From positions 1 to 34,074 of the forward strand of contig CAYZIL010000026.1 in assembly GCA_964478515.1 (NCBI GenBank): a stretch of DNA of 34,074 nt, in the 5' to 3' direction. Shown here piece by piece: positions 7,614 to 14,143 of the stretch. Below the pieces are notes generated by a model, which saw only the letters and a program-made list of their open reading frames with translations, ran no database searches and was not told the DNA's origin. Both the position numbers and the translations under genes were made by a program. Within the stretch, counting starts at the first letter, position 1, and every line of letters begins with the position of its first letter. The DNA is from HGM13233 sp964478515. Lineage in GTDB: Bacteria > Bacillota > Clostridia > Oscillospirales > Ruminococcaceae.

Positions 7614-8474
7614 TTAAACCGCCAAAAGGTCGCTGAGCGCTGCATACTGCGCGAGCGTCAGCCGCTCGCCGCGCACAGCGGCGTCCAACCCGGCGGCGGC
7701 CAGCGCCGCCGCGACAACCGGCTTTTCAAGGCCCAGACCGGCGCTGAGCGCATTTAGCGCCGTTTTGCGCCGCTGGGCAAACGCCGCTTTTATCAGCGCG
7801 AACATGCGCTTTTCGTCGCGCGGCGCAACCGGCGGCTCGCGGCGCAAATCGAGCCTCATTACCGTGCTCGTGACCTGCGGCGGCGGGTAAAAGCTGCCAG
7901 GCGACACGTCGAACAGCTGCCGCGGCTCGCTGTAATAATTGACGGCATACGTCACTGCGCCGCATTCGCGCGCGCCCGGGGCGGCGCAAAAACGCACTGC
8001 CGCCTCCTTTTGCACCATTGCCGTAATAAATTCCACCGGCAAGCGGTCCTCAAGCAATTTCATCACCAACGGGCTGGTAATATAGTAGGGCAAATTGCCG
8101 ACCACCGCCACCCGCGCGCAGTCGGCAAGTTTTTCGGTGATGACGCGGCGCAAGTCCGTCTTCATTGCGTCGGCGCACAGCACCTCGGTATTGTTAAAAG
8201 CAGCGAGCGTTTCGGCCAGGACCGGCAGCAGCGCCGCGTCTATTTCCACTGCCACCACCCTTTTTGCCGCCGCTGCCAGCTGTTGGGTCAACACACCGGC
8301 GCCGGGGCCTATCTCTATTACGCCGCAGTCGCCGTCAATGCCGGAGCACTCGACTATTTTGGGCGCAACGCCGGGATTGACAATAAAGTTCTGCCCCAGC
8401 GAGCGGCGCGCACTGATATTGTGCTTGGCAAAAAGCGCCCGAAGATAGCTCATTTCGCACAGCGATTCGGCCAT
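7614..8474 (-). CDS. rsmA: 16S rRNA dimethyladenosine transferase RsmA (KsgA)
   Basis: Dimethylates two adjacent adenines near the 3' end of 16S rRNA during 30S maturation, using SAM. Visible motifs are LGQNFIVNPGV near the N-terminus, the SAM-binding IGPGAGVLT, and the catalytic NLPYYITSPLV. The C-terminal helical domain ends in ...YAALSDLLAV. The start at 8474 (MAESLCEMSYLRALF) is preferred over a longer frame because GGGAGGT lies 8 bases upstream; this gives 286 residues, the normal length. No convincing terminator follows before the cdaR promoter region. An extended -10 (TGGTACAAT) on the minus strand near 8507-8515 is the likely promoter element. Confidence 0.95.
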   Translation of the reverse strand: MAESLCEMSYLRALFAKHNISARRSLGQNFIVNPGVAPKIVECSGIDGDCGVIEIGPGAGVLTQQLAAAAKRVVAVEIDAALLPVLAETLAAFNNTEVLCADAMKTDLRRVITEKLADCARVAVVGNLPYYITSPLVMKLLEDRLPVEFITAMVQKEAAVRFCAAPGARECGAVTYAVNYYSEPRQLFDVSPGSFYPPPQVTSTVMRLDLRREPPVAPRDEKRMFALIKAAFAQRRKTALNALSAGLGLEKPVVAAALAAAGLDAAVRGERLTLAQYAALSDLLAV

Positions 8475-8543
8475 TATCCCCGACCTCCCTAATGAAAAGT
8501 GAGACCATTGTACCATACAGTACGCTCAAAAAGCCAAAAAACG

Positions 8544-8572
8544 TTGAATTGAGGAAAGAAATAATATATTAT
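8544..8572 (+). promoter_or_regulatory. Promoter for the dCMP deaminase-coaX operon
   Basis: TTGAAT (8544-8549), 17-bp spacer, TATTAT (8567-8572), about 50 bp upstream of the deaminase start and divergent from rsmA. Confidence 0.6.
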
Positions 8573-8621
8573 TGTTACTATAAAGAATGTGCGCCCGCGC
8601 ACAGCGAAAAGAGGTCCGAAA

Positions 8622-9113
8622 ATGCCCCGCAGAGATAAAATTAACTATTATTTGGATATTGCCGACACCGTTCTCAAGCGCGGCACCTGTCTGCGCCGCA
8701 ATTTCGGCGCCATAGTAGTCAACAACGACGAGCTCATTTCCACCGGATACACCGGAGCGCCGCGCGGCCGCCGCAACTGCAGCGACCTCGGCTACTGCAT
8801 GCGCCAAAAGCTCAACATCCCCCGCGGTCAGCGCTACGAGATATGCCGCTCTGTCCACGCCGAGGCCAACGCCATCATCAGCGCCGCGCGCCGCGACCTT
8901 ATTGGCGCGACGCTGTATCTGGTCGGCCGCGAGTGCAGCGACGGCGAATACGTCAAGAACGCCGAGCCCTGCTCCATGTGCAAGCGCCTGATAATCAACG
9001 CCGGCATAACCACCGTAATTATTCGCCGCAATGACGACGAGTTTTCCGTAGTCGACGTCAACGCCGACTGGGTGGTGGGCGACGAAACTCTGGCGGGGAA
9101 TTTTGAATATTGA
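8622..9113 (+). CDS. Deoxycytidylate (dCMP) deaminase family, ComEB-like
   Basis: Zinc-dependent deaminase of 163 residues, expected to convert dCMP to dUMP for thymidylate synthesis. The catalytic zinc site is complete: H79 and E81 in HAEAN, C117 and C120 in PCSMC. A second Cys cluster (GRRNCSDLGYC, about 50-59) is typical of dCMP deaminases. The N-terminal segment (ADTVLKRGTCLRRNFGAIVV) and TGYTGAPRG also match that family. The start at 8622 is chosen over an in-frame ATG at 8589 because GAGG sits 8 bases upstream and the family begins here. The stop overlaps the TTG start of coaX in TTGA. Confidence 0.93.
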   Translation: MPRRDKINYYLDIADTVLKRGTCLRRNFGAIVVNNDELISTGYTGAPRGRRNCSDLGYCMRQKLNIPRGQRYEICRSVHAEANAIISAARRDLIGATLYLVGRECSDGEYVKNAEPCSMCKRLIINAGITTVIIRRNDDEFSVVDVNADWVVGDETLAGNFEY

Positions 9114-9877
9114 AATTACTTTGTATTGACATAGGCAACAGCAACATAGTCGCGTCGGTCTGCGACGACAGCGGCGCCGTGTTGGTTCAGCAGCGCGCCG
9201 AGACCCGCGCCGAACACACCGACGCCTCGCTTTACAAATGGCTGCGCGCGCTGTGCGGCGAATACACTTTATGCGGCAGCGTGCTTGCGTCGGTGGTGCC
9301 GTCGCTCACCGCGCTGATGTGTGCCGCGGCGGCAAAGCTGTGCGGCTGCGAGCCGCTTACGGTAAATTGGCGCACCGACAGCGGTATTACCATAAAAATA
9401 GACGACCCGCGCGAGACGGGCGCCGACCTCATAGCCGGCGCGGCCGGCGCTGTGCAGCGCTACGGTGCGCCGTGTGTGGTTGTAGACATGGGCACTGCCA
9501 CCACCTTTTGCGCCGTTTCGGCGCAGCGCGAGCTGCTCGGCGGCGCCATACTGCCCGGACTGAACACCGCCTTTTCGGCGCTGATAAACAGCGCCGCCCA
9601 ACTGAGCGATTTTGATTTTTCCGCGCCGCGCTCAGTAATAGGCAAAAACACGGCGGAATGTCTAAACGTCGGCGCGCTGCCCGCCAGCGCCGCAATGATA
9701 GACGGCATGTGCGAGCGCTACGAGCAGCTTTTGGGCAAAAGCCGTTTTATCGTCACCGGCGGACTCGCCCACCTGGTCGTGCCGTTTTGCCGCCTGCCGG
9801 TCGTTCTTGACGAGGATATTCTCACCTATGGGTTATTTACGATATACAAAAGACAAAACTGCACTAAAGGGAGGTAG
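9110..9877 (+). CDS. coaX: Type III pantothenate kinase CoaX
   Basis: First step of coenzyme A synthesis: ATP-dependent phosphorylation of pantothenate. The 255 residues belong to the ASKHA fold: DIGNSN at residues 7-12 is the phosphate-1 loop, ETGADLIAGA holds the catalytic Asp region (usually GADR), DMGTATTF is phosphate-2, and GGAILPG and IGKNTAECLNVG follow as in other CoaX proteins. The start codon is TTG at 9110, overlapping the deaminase stop; a GGGGA site lies about 10 bases upstream and DIG at residue 7 leaves little room for another start. The next gene is an ECF S-component-like protein, which fits pantothenate uptake and trapping. Confidence 0.94.
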   Translation: MKLLCIDIGNSNIVASVCDDSGAVLVQQRAETRAEHTDASLYKWLRALCGEYTLCGSVLASVVPSLTALMCAAAAKLCGCEPLTVNWRTDSGITIKIDDPRETGADLIAGAAGAVQRYGAPCVVVDMGTATTFCAVSAQRELLGGAILPGLNTAFSALINSAAQLSDFDFSAPRSVIGKNTAECLNVGALPASAAMIDGMCERYEQLLGKSRFIVTGGLAHLVVPFCRLPVVLDEDILTYGLFTIYKRQNCTKGR

Positions 9878-9879
9878 AA

Positions 9880-10977
9880 ATGAGCAATACACAGAACAAT
9901 CAGGAAAACATCCAGGACAAAAAAAGCGGAGCAAAAATCGGCAGATTTATTGCCTTCATTCTGTTCGCGGCGGCAATATTCGTTATGCAGTACTTTGAAA
10001 TCGCCTACATCAGCAGCAAGATAATCGACATGTCGCTTATCCCGATAATCGTCGTCTTGGGCGCAATACTGCTTGGGGTCGGCTACGGCTCGTTGCTGGG
10101 GCTGGCTTTCGGCCTGTCGTCCTTTATTGCCGCTCAGTTCGGCAGCGGTGTGGCCAACGCCTTTTTGTTCACACCGTTTTTGACGCAGTCGAGCTTTGGC
10201 CCTTCAATGTTCGTCTGCTTTGTTCCCCGCATACTTATGGGCTTTTTGGCGGCGCTGCTTTTCAAAGTTTTCCGTGCCGTTTTCAGCCGCTCGAGCATGG
10301 TACCGTATGTTATCGCCGCGGCGGCGGGCTCAATGTGCAATACCGTACTGGTGCTAATTGGCATTAAGAGCTTTTATGCGCGTGAGTTTGCGCTTGCCAA
10401 CGGCGTTACCGTCGACAATATCGGCAAGCTGACCCGCCAGGTTTTCTTCAAAAACGGCTTGCTGGAGTTTTTGATGTGCGTCGCTGCCGCCGTGTTGCTG
10501 GGCTTTATCGTCACCGGTTTCCACAAGCACGACAAGCGCGTTGCCGAAAGCGCCAAAGCGCCGCTGCGCGACGAGCTTGAAAAAATGCGCGACAAGCGCC
10601 GCGGCGGCGACGACAATGAAGAGGAAAAACCGGCCGACGCCGGCACCGACGTCGTTGACCTTGACGACGGTGAGCCCGAAAGCGCCGAAATTGACGACCG
10701 CCCGCAGCCGAAAAAAACGACCAAGTCCGCGGCAAAAAAGACTGAAACTTCCGAGCCGGACGCCGCCGCAAAGGTTGAAGACGAACCCGCTGAAAAAACC
10801 GCGGCTGCAAAAGACGACAAAACCGACGCGGCTGCACCCGCAAAAAAGCCCGCCAAAAAGAGCGGGGGCAAAAAATCTTCCGGCAAGAAAACCGCCGACG
10901 AAGAAACCCCCGACAAAGAAGCCGGCGACGAAAAAGATAAGAAGGATGACGGCAACAGTAAAGCAAATGACAAATAA
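9880..10977 (+). CDS. ECF transporter S-component-like membrane protein with long charged tail (possible pantothenate uptake)
   Basis: 365 residues in two parts. Residues 20-212 are hydrophobic with about six TM segments and glycine-rich helices, resembling the small-substrate binding S-component of ECF transporters (PanT-like). Residues 216-365 form a low-complexity cytoplasmic tail of Lys, Asp, Glu, Ala and Pro with repeated AAKK, KKPAKKSGGKK and DEETPDKEAGDEK patches. S-components are normally about 180-200 residues, so the tail nearly doubles it. The site AGGGAGGT overlaps the coaX stop, and the start lies 3 bases after it. Pantothenate specificity is inferred only from the neighbour. The C-terminal 11 bp overlap the HAD gene. 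Confidence 0.72.
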   Translation: MSNTQNNQENIQDKKSGAKIGRFIAFILFAAAIFVMQYFEIAYISSKIIDMSLIPIIVVLGAILLGVGYGSLLGLAFGLSSFIAAQFGSGVANAFLFTPFLTQSSFGPSMFVCFVPRILMGFLAALLFKVFRAVFSRSSMVPYVIAAAAGSMCNTVLVLIGIKSFYAREFALANGVTVDNIGKLTRQVFFKNGLLEFLMCVAAAVLLGFIVTGFHKHDKRVAESAKAPLRDELEKMRDKRRGGDDNEEEKPADAGTDVVDLDDGEPESAEIDDRPQPKKTTKSAAKKTETSEPDAAAKVEDEPAEKTAAAKDDKTDAAAPAKKPAKKSGGKKSSGKKTADEETPDKEAGDEKDKKDDGNSKANDK

Positions 10978-11632
10978 ATCCCTGATAATTTTTGACATGG
11001 ACGGGCTGATGTTCGACACCGAAACACTCAGCTACCGCGGCTGGCACGACTCCCTGAAGCAGCTGTACGGCCGCGAACTGACACTTTCAGACTATGTAAA
11101 ATGTATTGGCCTGCCCACCGATGTTTTTAAGCAAACCATCTGCCGCGCATTTCCCGAAGTCGACCCGGACAAAGTCTACGCGCACAGCGAGCAGATGGTG
11201 CGCGAAACTATTGACCGCGACGGCGTGCCGCTGAAGGCCGGACTTTGCGAACTGCTTGACTGGCTGAGCGCGCGCGGCGTAAAAAAGGCCGTCGCCACGT
11301 CGACACACCACGAGCTTGCCGAGCACGTTCTGCGTCGGGCCGGCGTGTTTGAGCGCTTCGACACCGTGACCTACGGCGACGAGATAAAACGCTCCAAGCC
11401 CTTTCCCGACTTGTTTTTGAAGACCTGTGAGCTCGCCGGCGAAAGTCCGGCCGACTCGCTGGTTTTGGAGGATTCGCGCAACGGCATACTTGCCGCCCAC
11501 GCTGCCGACATTGACTCTATAATGGTACCCGACCTGCTGCCGTGCAGCGAGGAGCTGCAACAGCTTGTCGCGAGCTGTTGCGACGACCTTTTCGCAGTGC
11601 GCAGCCTGTTGGAAAAAGAACAGGTCTGCTAG
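10967..11632 (+). CDS. HAD-superfamily hydrolase, beta-phosphoglucomutase/phosphatase-like
   Basis: Cytoplasmic phosphohydrolase of 221 residues. HAD motif I is FDMDGLMFDTE (nucleophile D10, acid D12), motif II is ATSTHH, motif III is the Lys in KRSKPFPDLF, and motif IV is LEDSRNGILAA. A helical C1 cap lies between motifs I and II. These are features of the PGMB/GPP-type subfamily; the substrate cannot be told. The start at 10967 overlaps the previous gene; an in-frame ATG at 10946 is possible but its AAGAAGG site sits directly against the codon. Two hairpins follow the stop, the second of them terminator-like. Confidence 0.88.
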   Translation: MTNKSLIIFDMDGLMFDTETLSYRGWHDSLKQLYGRELTLSDYVKCIGLPTDVFKQTICRAFPEVDPDKVYAHSEQMVRETIDRDGVPLKAGLCELLDWLSARGVKKAVATSTHHELAEHVLRRAGVFERFDTVTYGDEIKRSKPFPDLFLKTCELAGESPADSLVLEDSRNGILAAHAADIDSIMVPDLLPCSEELQQLVASCCDDLFAVRSLLEKEQVC

Positions 11633-11660
11633 CTTTTTTCACCGCTGCCCCTTGCGCAAA

Positions 11661-11681
11661 ACTGCCGCGCAGCGCGGCAGT
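11661..11681 (+). other. GC-rich hairpin just after the HAD gene
   Basis: ACTGCCGCG (11661-11669) pairs perfectly with CGCGGCAGT (11673-11681) around a 3-nt loop, followed by a T-rich but interrupted run. It may be a weak terminator or a 3'-end stabiliser. Confidence 0.5.
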
Positions 11682-11700
11682 ACAAGTTGTTTTGTTTACA

Positions 11701-11756
11701 ATATCGCCCGCCGAAAAAACGTCATTTGATTTCCTTTCGGCGGGCGATATTTATTC
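11701..11756 (+). terminator. Strong hairpin, terminator of the coaX operon
   Basis: A perfect 16-bp stem (11701-11716 with 11735-11750) encloses an 18-nt loop and is followed by TTATTC. The stem is long and GC-rich in its centre; the U-tract is short. Confidence 0.6.
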
Positions 11757-11900
11757 TGAGAGTTTAAAACCCGCCGGGCGCTCAACGCAGTGTTGGCTTC
11801 GACAATTTGCGCGGTTGCGGTTTAGTTTGTCTTTCGCGGAAATTTGCGGCGCCGCTGTTTGTCGGTGCGCCCACACGGACTCTGGAACATTTTTCTGTGC

Positions 11901-12314
11901 CTACCGCGCCGGCTTTTGCGGCGCGGTCTTTTTGCCGGAAGAAAAAAGATCTTTGGCTCCGGCGACGATGATAAACACCGCAAAACATTTTTTCAGTATA
12001 CCGGCGTCCAGCGACACGGCTACAAGCACGCCGAGCACGGCGCTCAGCGCGCCGGCAACGCCGCAGATTAGCGCCGCGCGCACGTCCACAAGTTTATTTT
12101 TAAAGTGGAACACCAGCGACACGGCTATGACCGGCAGAAAGAAAATCAGGTTTTGTCCCTGTGCGCCCAGCTGTTCCCCGCCGCTGAGTATCAAATAGAC
12201 CAGCAGCACAAAACCGCCGCCGAGCCCCATGGCCGCCAGCATTCCGGCGCCGGCGCCGACGAGCAGCGGCAACAGGTATTCTACTAAAATAACATCACCG
12301 CCCCCGACACACAC
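11901..12314 (-). CDS. Half-size TSUP (TauE/SafE) permease, second of a pair
   Basis: About four hydrophobic helices in 137 residues, with the glycine-rich first helix (LLVGAGAGMLAAMGLGGGFVLLVYL) characteristic of the TSUP/DUF81 family of putative sulfite or organosulfur exporters. A full TSUP protein has about 250 residues and two such repeats; here the halves are separate genes, with this one overlapping the upstream half by about 30 bp in another frame. The true start is uncertain: the only ATG in frame is at 12314, and homology seems to begin about ten residues later. The C-terminal residues KTAPQKPAR are encoded by a GC hairpin (11903-11927). Substrate unknown. Confidence 0.75.
   Translation of the reverse strand: MCVGGGDVILVEYLLPLLVGAGAGMLAAMGLGGGFVLLVYLILSGGEQLGAQGQNLIFFLPVIAVSLVFHFKNKLVDVRAALICGVAGALSAVLGVLVAVSLDAGILKKCFAVFIIVAGAKDLFSSGKKTAPQKPAR
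11903..11932 (+). terminator. Plus-strand hairpin with T-run inside the end of the TSUP gene
   Basis: ACCGCGCC (11903-11910) pairs with GGCGCGGT (11920-11927) and is followed on the plus strand by CTTTTTG. It could stop plus-strand readthrough from the HAD gene before it runs antisense to the TSUP genes. Confidence 0.45.
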
Positions 12315-12640
12315 ATAGCCGCCGCAAATAGCTTGCGCAGTTTTGAAGTGTCAATACTTTTCAGCCACAGCGCGCCGCCCACAGCGCCCGCTATTCCGCC
12401 GGGAATAAACATCAGCACACCGTCGGTTTGCAGCTTGCCGAACGCGGCATAAAGCGCAAGACTTGCGGCGCTCATTATCAGCACCGCAAGCGTGGTGCTG
12501 GCGTGGACTACGCGGTCGTCGCCGAGTTCTCGGCGCAGCAGCAGCACCGCCACCACTCCGCCGCCGCTGCCGAACAGCCCGTTGAGCACGCCGCACAGCG
12601 CGCCGATAGCAGCGAGACGCAGGTCTTTCTTTTTTTCCAC
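12284..12640 (-). CDS. Half-size TSUP (TauE/SafE) permease, first of a pair
   Basis: 118 residues with a basic N-terminus (MEKKKDLRL) and about four TM helices. The segment ALCGVLNGLFGSGGGVVAVLLL is the hallmark N-terminal TSUP motif. The start is GTG at 12640, with GAGGTG 6 bases upstream. That site lies two bases past the T-run of the tcdA terminator, so transcription probably reaches this gene by readthrough. Its stop falls inside the start region of the second half. Both halves have natural-looking ends, so a real two-subunit arrangement is favoured over a frameshifted single gene, though the latter is not excluded. Confidence 0.82.
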   Translation of the reverse strand: MEKKKDLRLAAIGALCGVLNGLFGSGGGVVAVLLLRRELGDDRVVHASTTLAVLIMSAASLALYAAFGKLQTDGVLMFIPGGIAGAVGGALWLKSIDTSKLRKLFAAAMCVSGAVMLF

Positions 12641-12653
12641 AGCTACACCTCAC

Positions 12654-12697
12654 AAAAAAAGAGCTCCGCACTTATTCTGTGCGCAGCTCCCTTTTTT
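12654..12697 (-). terminator. Bidirectional terminator between tcdA and the TSUP pair
   Basis: Arms GAGCTCCGCAC (12661-12671) and GTGCGCAGCTC (12679-12689) pair with one mismatch. Seven A precede and a C/T-rich run with six T follows, so it can work on both strands. On the minus strand its T-run ends two bases before the TSUP Shine-Dalgarno. Confidence 0.8.
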
Positions 12698-12707
12698 ATG
12701 TAGACTG

Positions 12708-13409
12708 TTATTTGAGCAGCGCTGCCACAACATGCGCCGCCAGCGCATATCCCGCCGAAGGCGGCACAAAGCTGACGCTGCCAATAATGTCTCGCTGGGC
12801 GCAGGCTACCGGCGGTTCGGTGCTGAAAAGCACCTCGGTATCCTCAAGGCCGCGCCGCTTCAGTTCGCGGCGCATCACCCGCGCCAGCGGGCAGCCGCAC
12901 CCCGCCGTCTGCGCGGCAGTACCTACCTTGAATCGCTGCGGATCCAGCCGGTTTCCGGTGCCCATGCAGCTGACTATGGGAATTTCTGCGGCGCGGCAGC
13001 TCTCAATGAGCAACAGCTTGGCGCTGACCATATCTATGGCGTCGACAACATAGTGCGGCGCAAACGCCAACAGCTTACCGACGGTGTCGGCGTCAAGCTT
13101 TTCGGCGCAGACCGTCAGCTCAATTTGCGGGTTAATGTCGCGGTAGCGCGCGGCCGCGACCTGTGCTTTCAACTGCCCTTGGGTCGAACTGAGCGCAATC
13201 AGCTGGCGGTTGCGGTTGGAACTTGCGACGGTGTCGTAATCCATTATGAACAGCGTGCCGACGCCAACCCTGACGAGCGCCTCCGCCGCCGCCGCGCCGA
13301 CGCCGCCGAGCCCCACCACGGCAACGCGCGCCGCGGCAAGTCGCTCAAGCGAGCCGTCTGCGAGCAGCGCGCGGCTGCGCTGCTGCCAATCCTGTGAATT
13401 ATCCTGCAT
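12708..13409 (-). CDS. tcdA: tRNA threonylcarbamoyladenosine dehydratase TcdA (CsdL/YgdL)
   Basis: E1-like ATP-dependent enzyme that cyclises t6A at position 37 of tRNAs to ct6A. The 233 residues hold the nucleotide-binding VVGLGGVGAAAAEALVRVG, the acidic FIMDYDTV, the SNRNRQL segment, VVDAIDMVSAKLLL, and the C-terminal GCGCPLARVMRRELKRRG characteristic of TcdA rather than MoeB or ThiF. The start at 13409 (MQDNSQDW) has CGGAG about 8 bases upstream; a longer frame reaches into the upstream terminator and is rejected. That site follows the T-run of a hairpin by one base. The B. subtilis orthologue yrvM is also, as I recall it, next to a 6S RNA gene. Confidence 0.93.
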   Translation of the reverse strand: MQDNSQDWQQRSRALLADGSLERLAAARVAVVGLGGVGAAAAEALVRVGVGTLFIMDYDTVASSNRNRQLIALSSTQGQLKAQVAAARYRDINPQIELTVCAEKLDADTVGKLLAFAPHYVVDAIDMVSAKLLLIESCRAAEIPIVSCMGTGNRLDPQRFKVGTAAQTAGCGCPLARVMRRELKRRGLEDTEVLFSTEPPVACAQRDIIGSVSFVPPSAGYALAAHVVAALLK

Positions 13410-13421
13410 ATGCTTTCTCCG

Positions 13422-13454
13422 AAAAAAGCCGGCCCGCCTTTTCAGCGCGCCGGC
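13422..13454 (-). terminator. Terminator of the putative RNA gene, one base before the tcdA Shine-Dalgarno
   Basis: GCCGGC arms (13449-13454 and 13428-13433), a C-C mismatch, then CGC/GCG close a 7-nt loop. Six T follow on the minus strand (13422-13427), then one base, then GGAG of tcdA. Confidence 0.75.
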
Positions 13455-13608
13455 CAAATCAATAAATTACCCCGCTCTGCCGTCTGCCGCCAGTTAGGAC
13501 CCGTCGTACGACGGCGGGTAATTGCCCAATGCGGTTTCGCGCTCCCATCGTCTCTGAAAAGAGGAGGTCTGCAATCCGCCGCCTTAGCGGCAATCCCTAA
13601 TTAATAAT
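13422..13608 (-). ncRNA. Candidate structured RNA, possibly 6S RNA
   Basis: A gap of about 250 bp between the DUF1292 gene and tcdA has the parts of an RNA gene on the minus strand: a TATAAT -10 (13615-13620), about 185 nt with no convincing ORF, and an intrinsic terminator at the 3' end. The ends can pair over a short AAUUA/UAAUU helix, then UUGCCG with CGGCAG, then GACC with GGUC, with internal loops between, and several local hairpins at the tip (CUCU-UUUC-AGAG and one around CCGUCG/CGACGG). Size, a closing stem with bubbles and position next to tcdA (in B. subtilis a 6S gene lies between aspS and yrvM) suggest 6S RNA. I could not recognise a family signature in the primary sequence, so identity is tentative and a riboswitch-like leader of tcdA is an alternative. 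Confidence 0.42.
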
Positions 13609-13614
13609 TGTTGG

Positions 13615-13620
13615 ATTATA
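13615..13620 (-). promoter_or_regulatory. -10 box of the putative RNA gene
   Basis: Consensus TATAAT on the minus strand directly upstream of the structured region; no good -35 hexamer is seen at 16-18 bp. Confidence 0.5.
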
Positions 13621-13658
13621 AAAGGTGGCAACAAGTCGAACAGCGCAGGGATAATTAC

Positions 13659-13991
13659 TCAGTCGTCGTCGAAATCAAACATTTCCGACAACCGCTCGCG
13701 GAAAATGTCGCCGACTTGAATAAACTCGGCGTCGTCTTCCAGAAGTTCATAAAAAGGCTCGCCGTTTTCAAAAGTCTCGCGCATAATGACAAGCTGGAAT
13801 CTTTCGGAAAGCGCGTCTTCGTCAGAGCCCATATCGGGAATAAGCGCAACATAATGGCTGTCGTTCAGGTCCATCTCGTCGAGCTTTTCGAACTCGTGTG
13901 TCACACCGTCGCCGTCAATAAGCGAGAGAATATCGACATATTCACTTTCGTCAACGACGTCGCCGTTATTGTTGTTAATATCTTCAGACAT
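13659..13991 (-). CDS. DUF1292 family protein (YrzB-like)
   Basis: Small very acidic cytoplasmic protein of 110 residues, function unknown. The segment VDILSLIDGDGVTHEFEKLDEMDLNDSHYVALIPD and the later YELLEDDAEFIQVGDIFRERLSEMFDFD are typical of the DUF1292 family, whose members in Firmicutes often sit near yrrK and alaS. The start at 13991 is preferred over an in-frame ATG at 14033 because AGGAG lies 8 bases upstream. It has its own promoter (14025-14054) and is followed by the putative RNA gene. Confidence 0.85.
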   Translation of the reverse strand: MSEDINNNNGDVVDESEYVDILSLIDGDGVTHEFEKLDEMDLNDSHYVALIPDMGSDEDALSERFQLVIMRETFENGEPFYELLEDDAEFIQVGDIFRERLSEMFDFDDD

Positions 13992-14024
13992 AGTTATTGC
14001 TCCTGTGTTCTGCTTTGTATTCAT

Positions 14025-14054
14025 ATTGTACAATCCTCAAGCAGTAAGTGTCAA
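14025..14054 (-). promoter_or_regulatory. Promoter of the DUF1292 gene
   Basis: Minus strand TTGACA (14049-14054), 18-bp spacer, TACAAT (14025-14030). It is divergent from the cyclophilin gene, whose likely -10 TATAAT is at 14108-14113. Confidence 0.7.
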
Positions 14055-14143
14055 TCGAACTTTGTAAATTTAATCTTTAGGTTGCTTTTGCTCCGACTAT
14101 TTATTAATATAATTAAGTAGAAATATGACGAAGGAGGCAGCGG

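Noticed and set aside
6450..7757. A 435-codon plus-strand open frame opposite the cdaR-like gene
   Set aside because: It mirrors the codons of a clear regulator gene, has no family resemblance, and no ribosome site; a composition artefact of high GC at third positions.
10374..11027. Several long minus-strand frames opposite the S-component tail
   Set aside because: They arise from the Lys/Ala/Asp-rich repeat composition of the real plus-strand gene and lack start signals.
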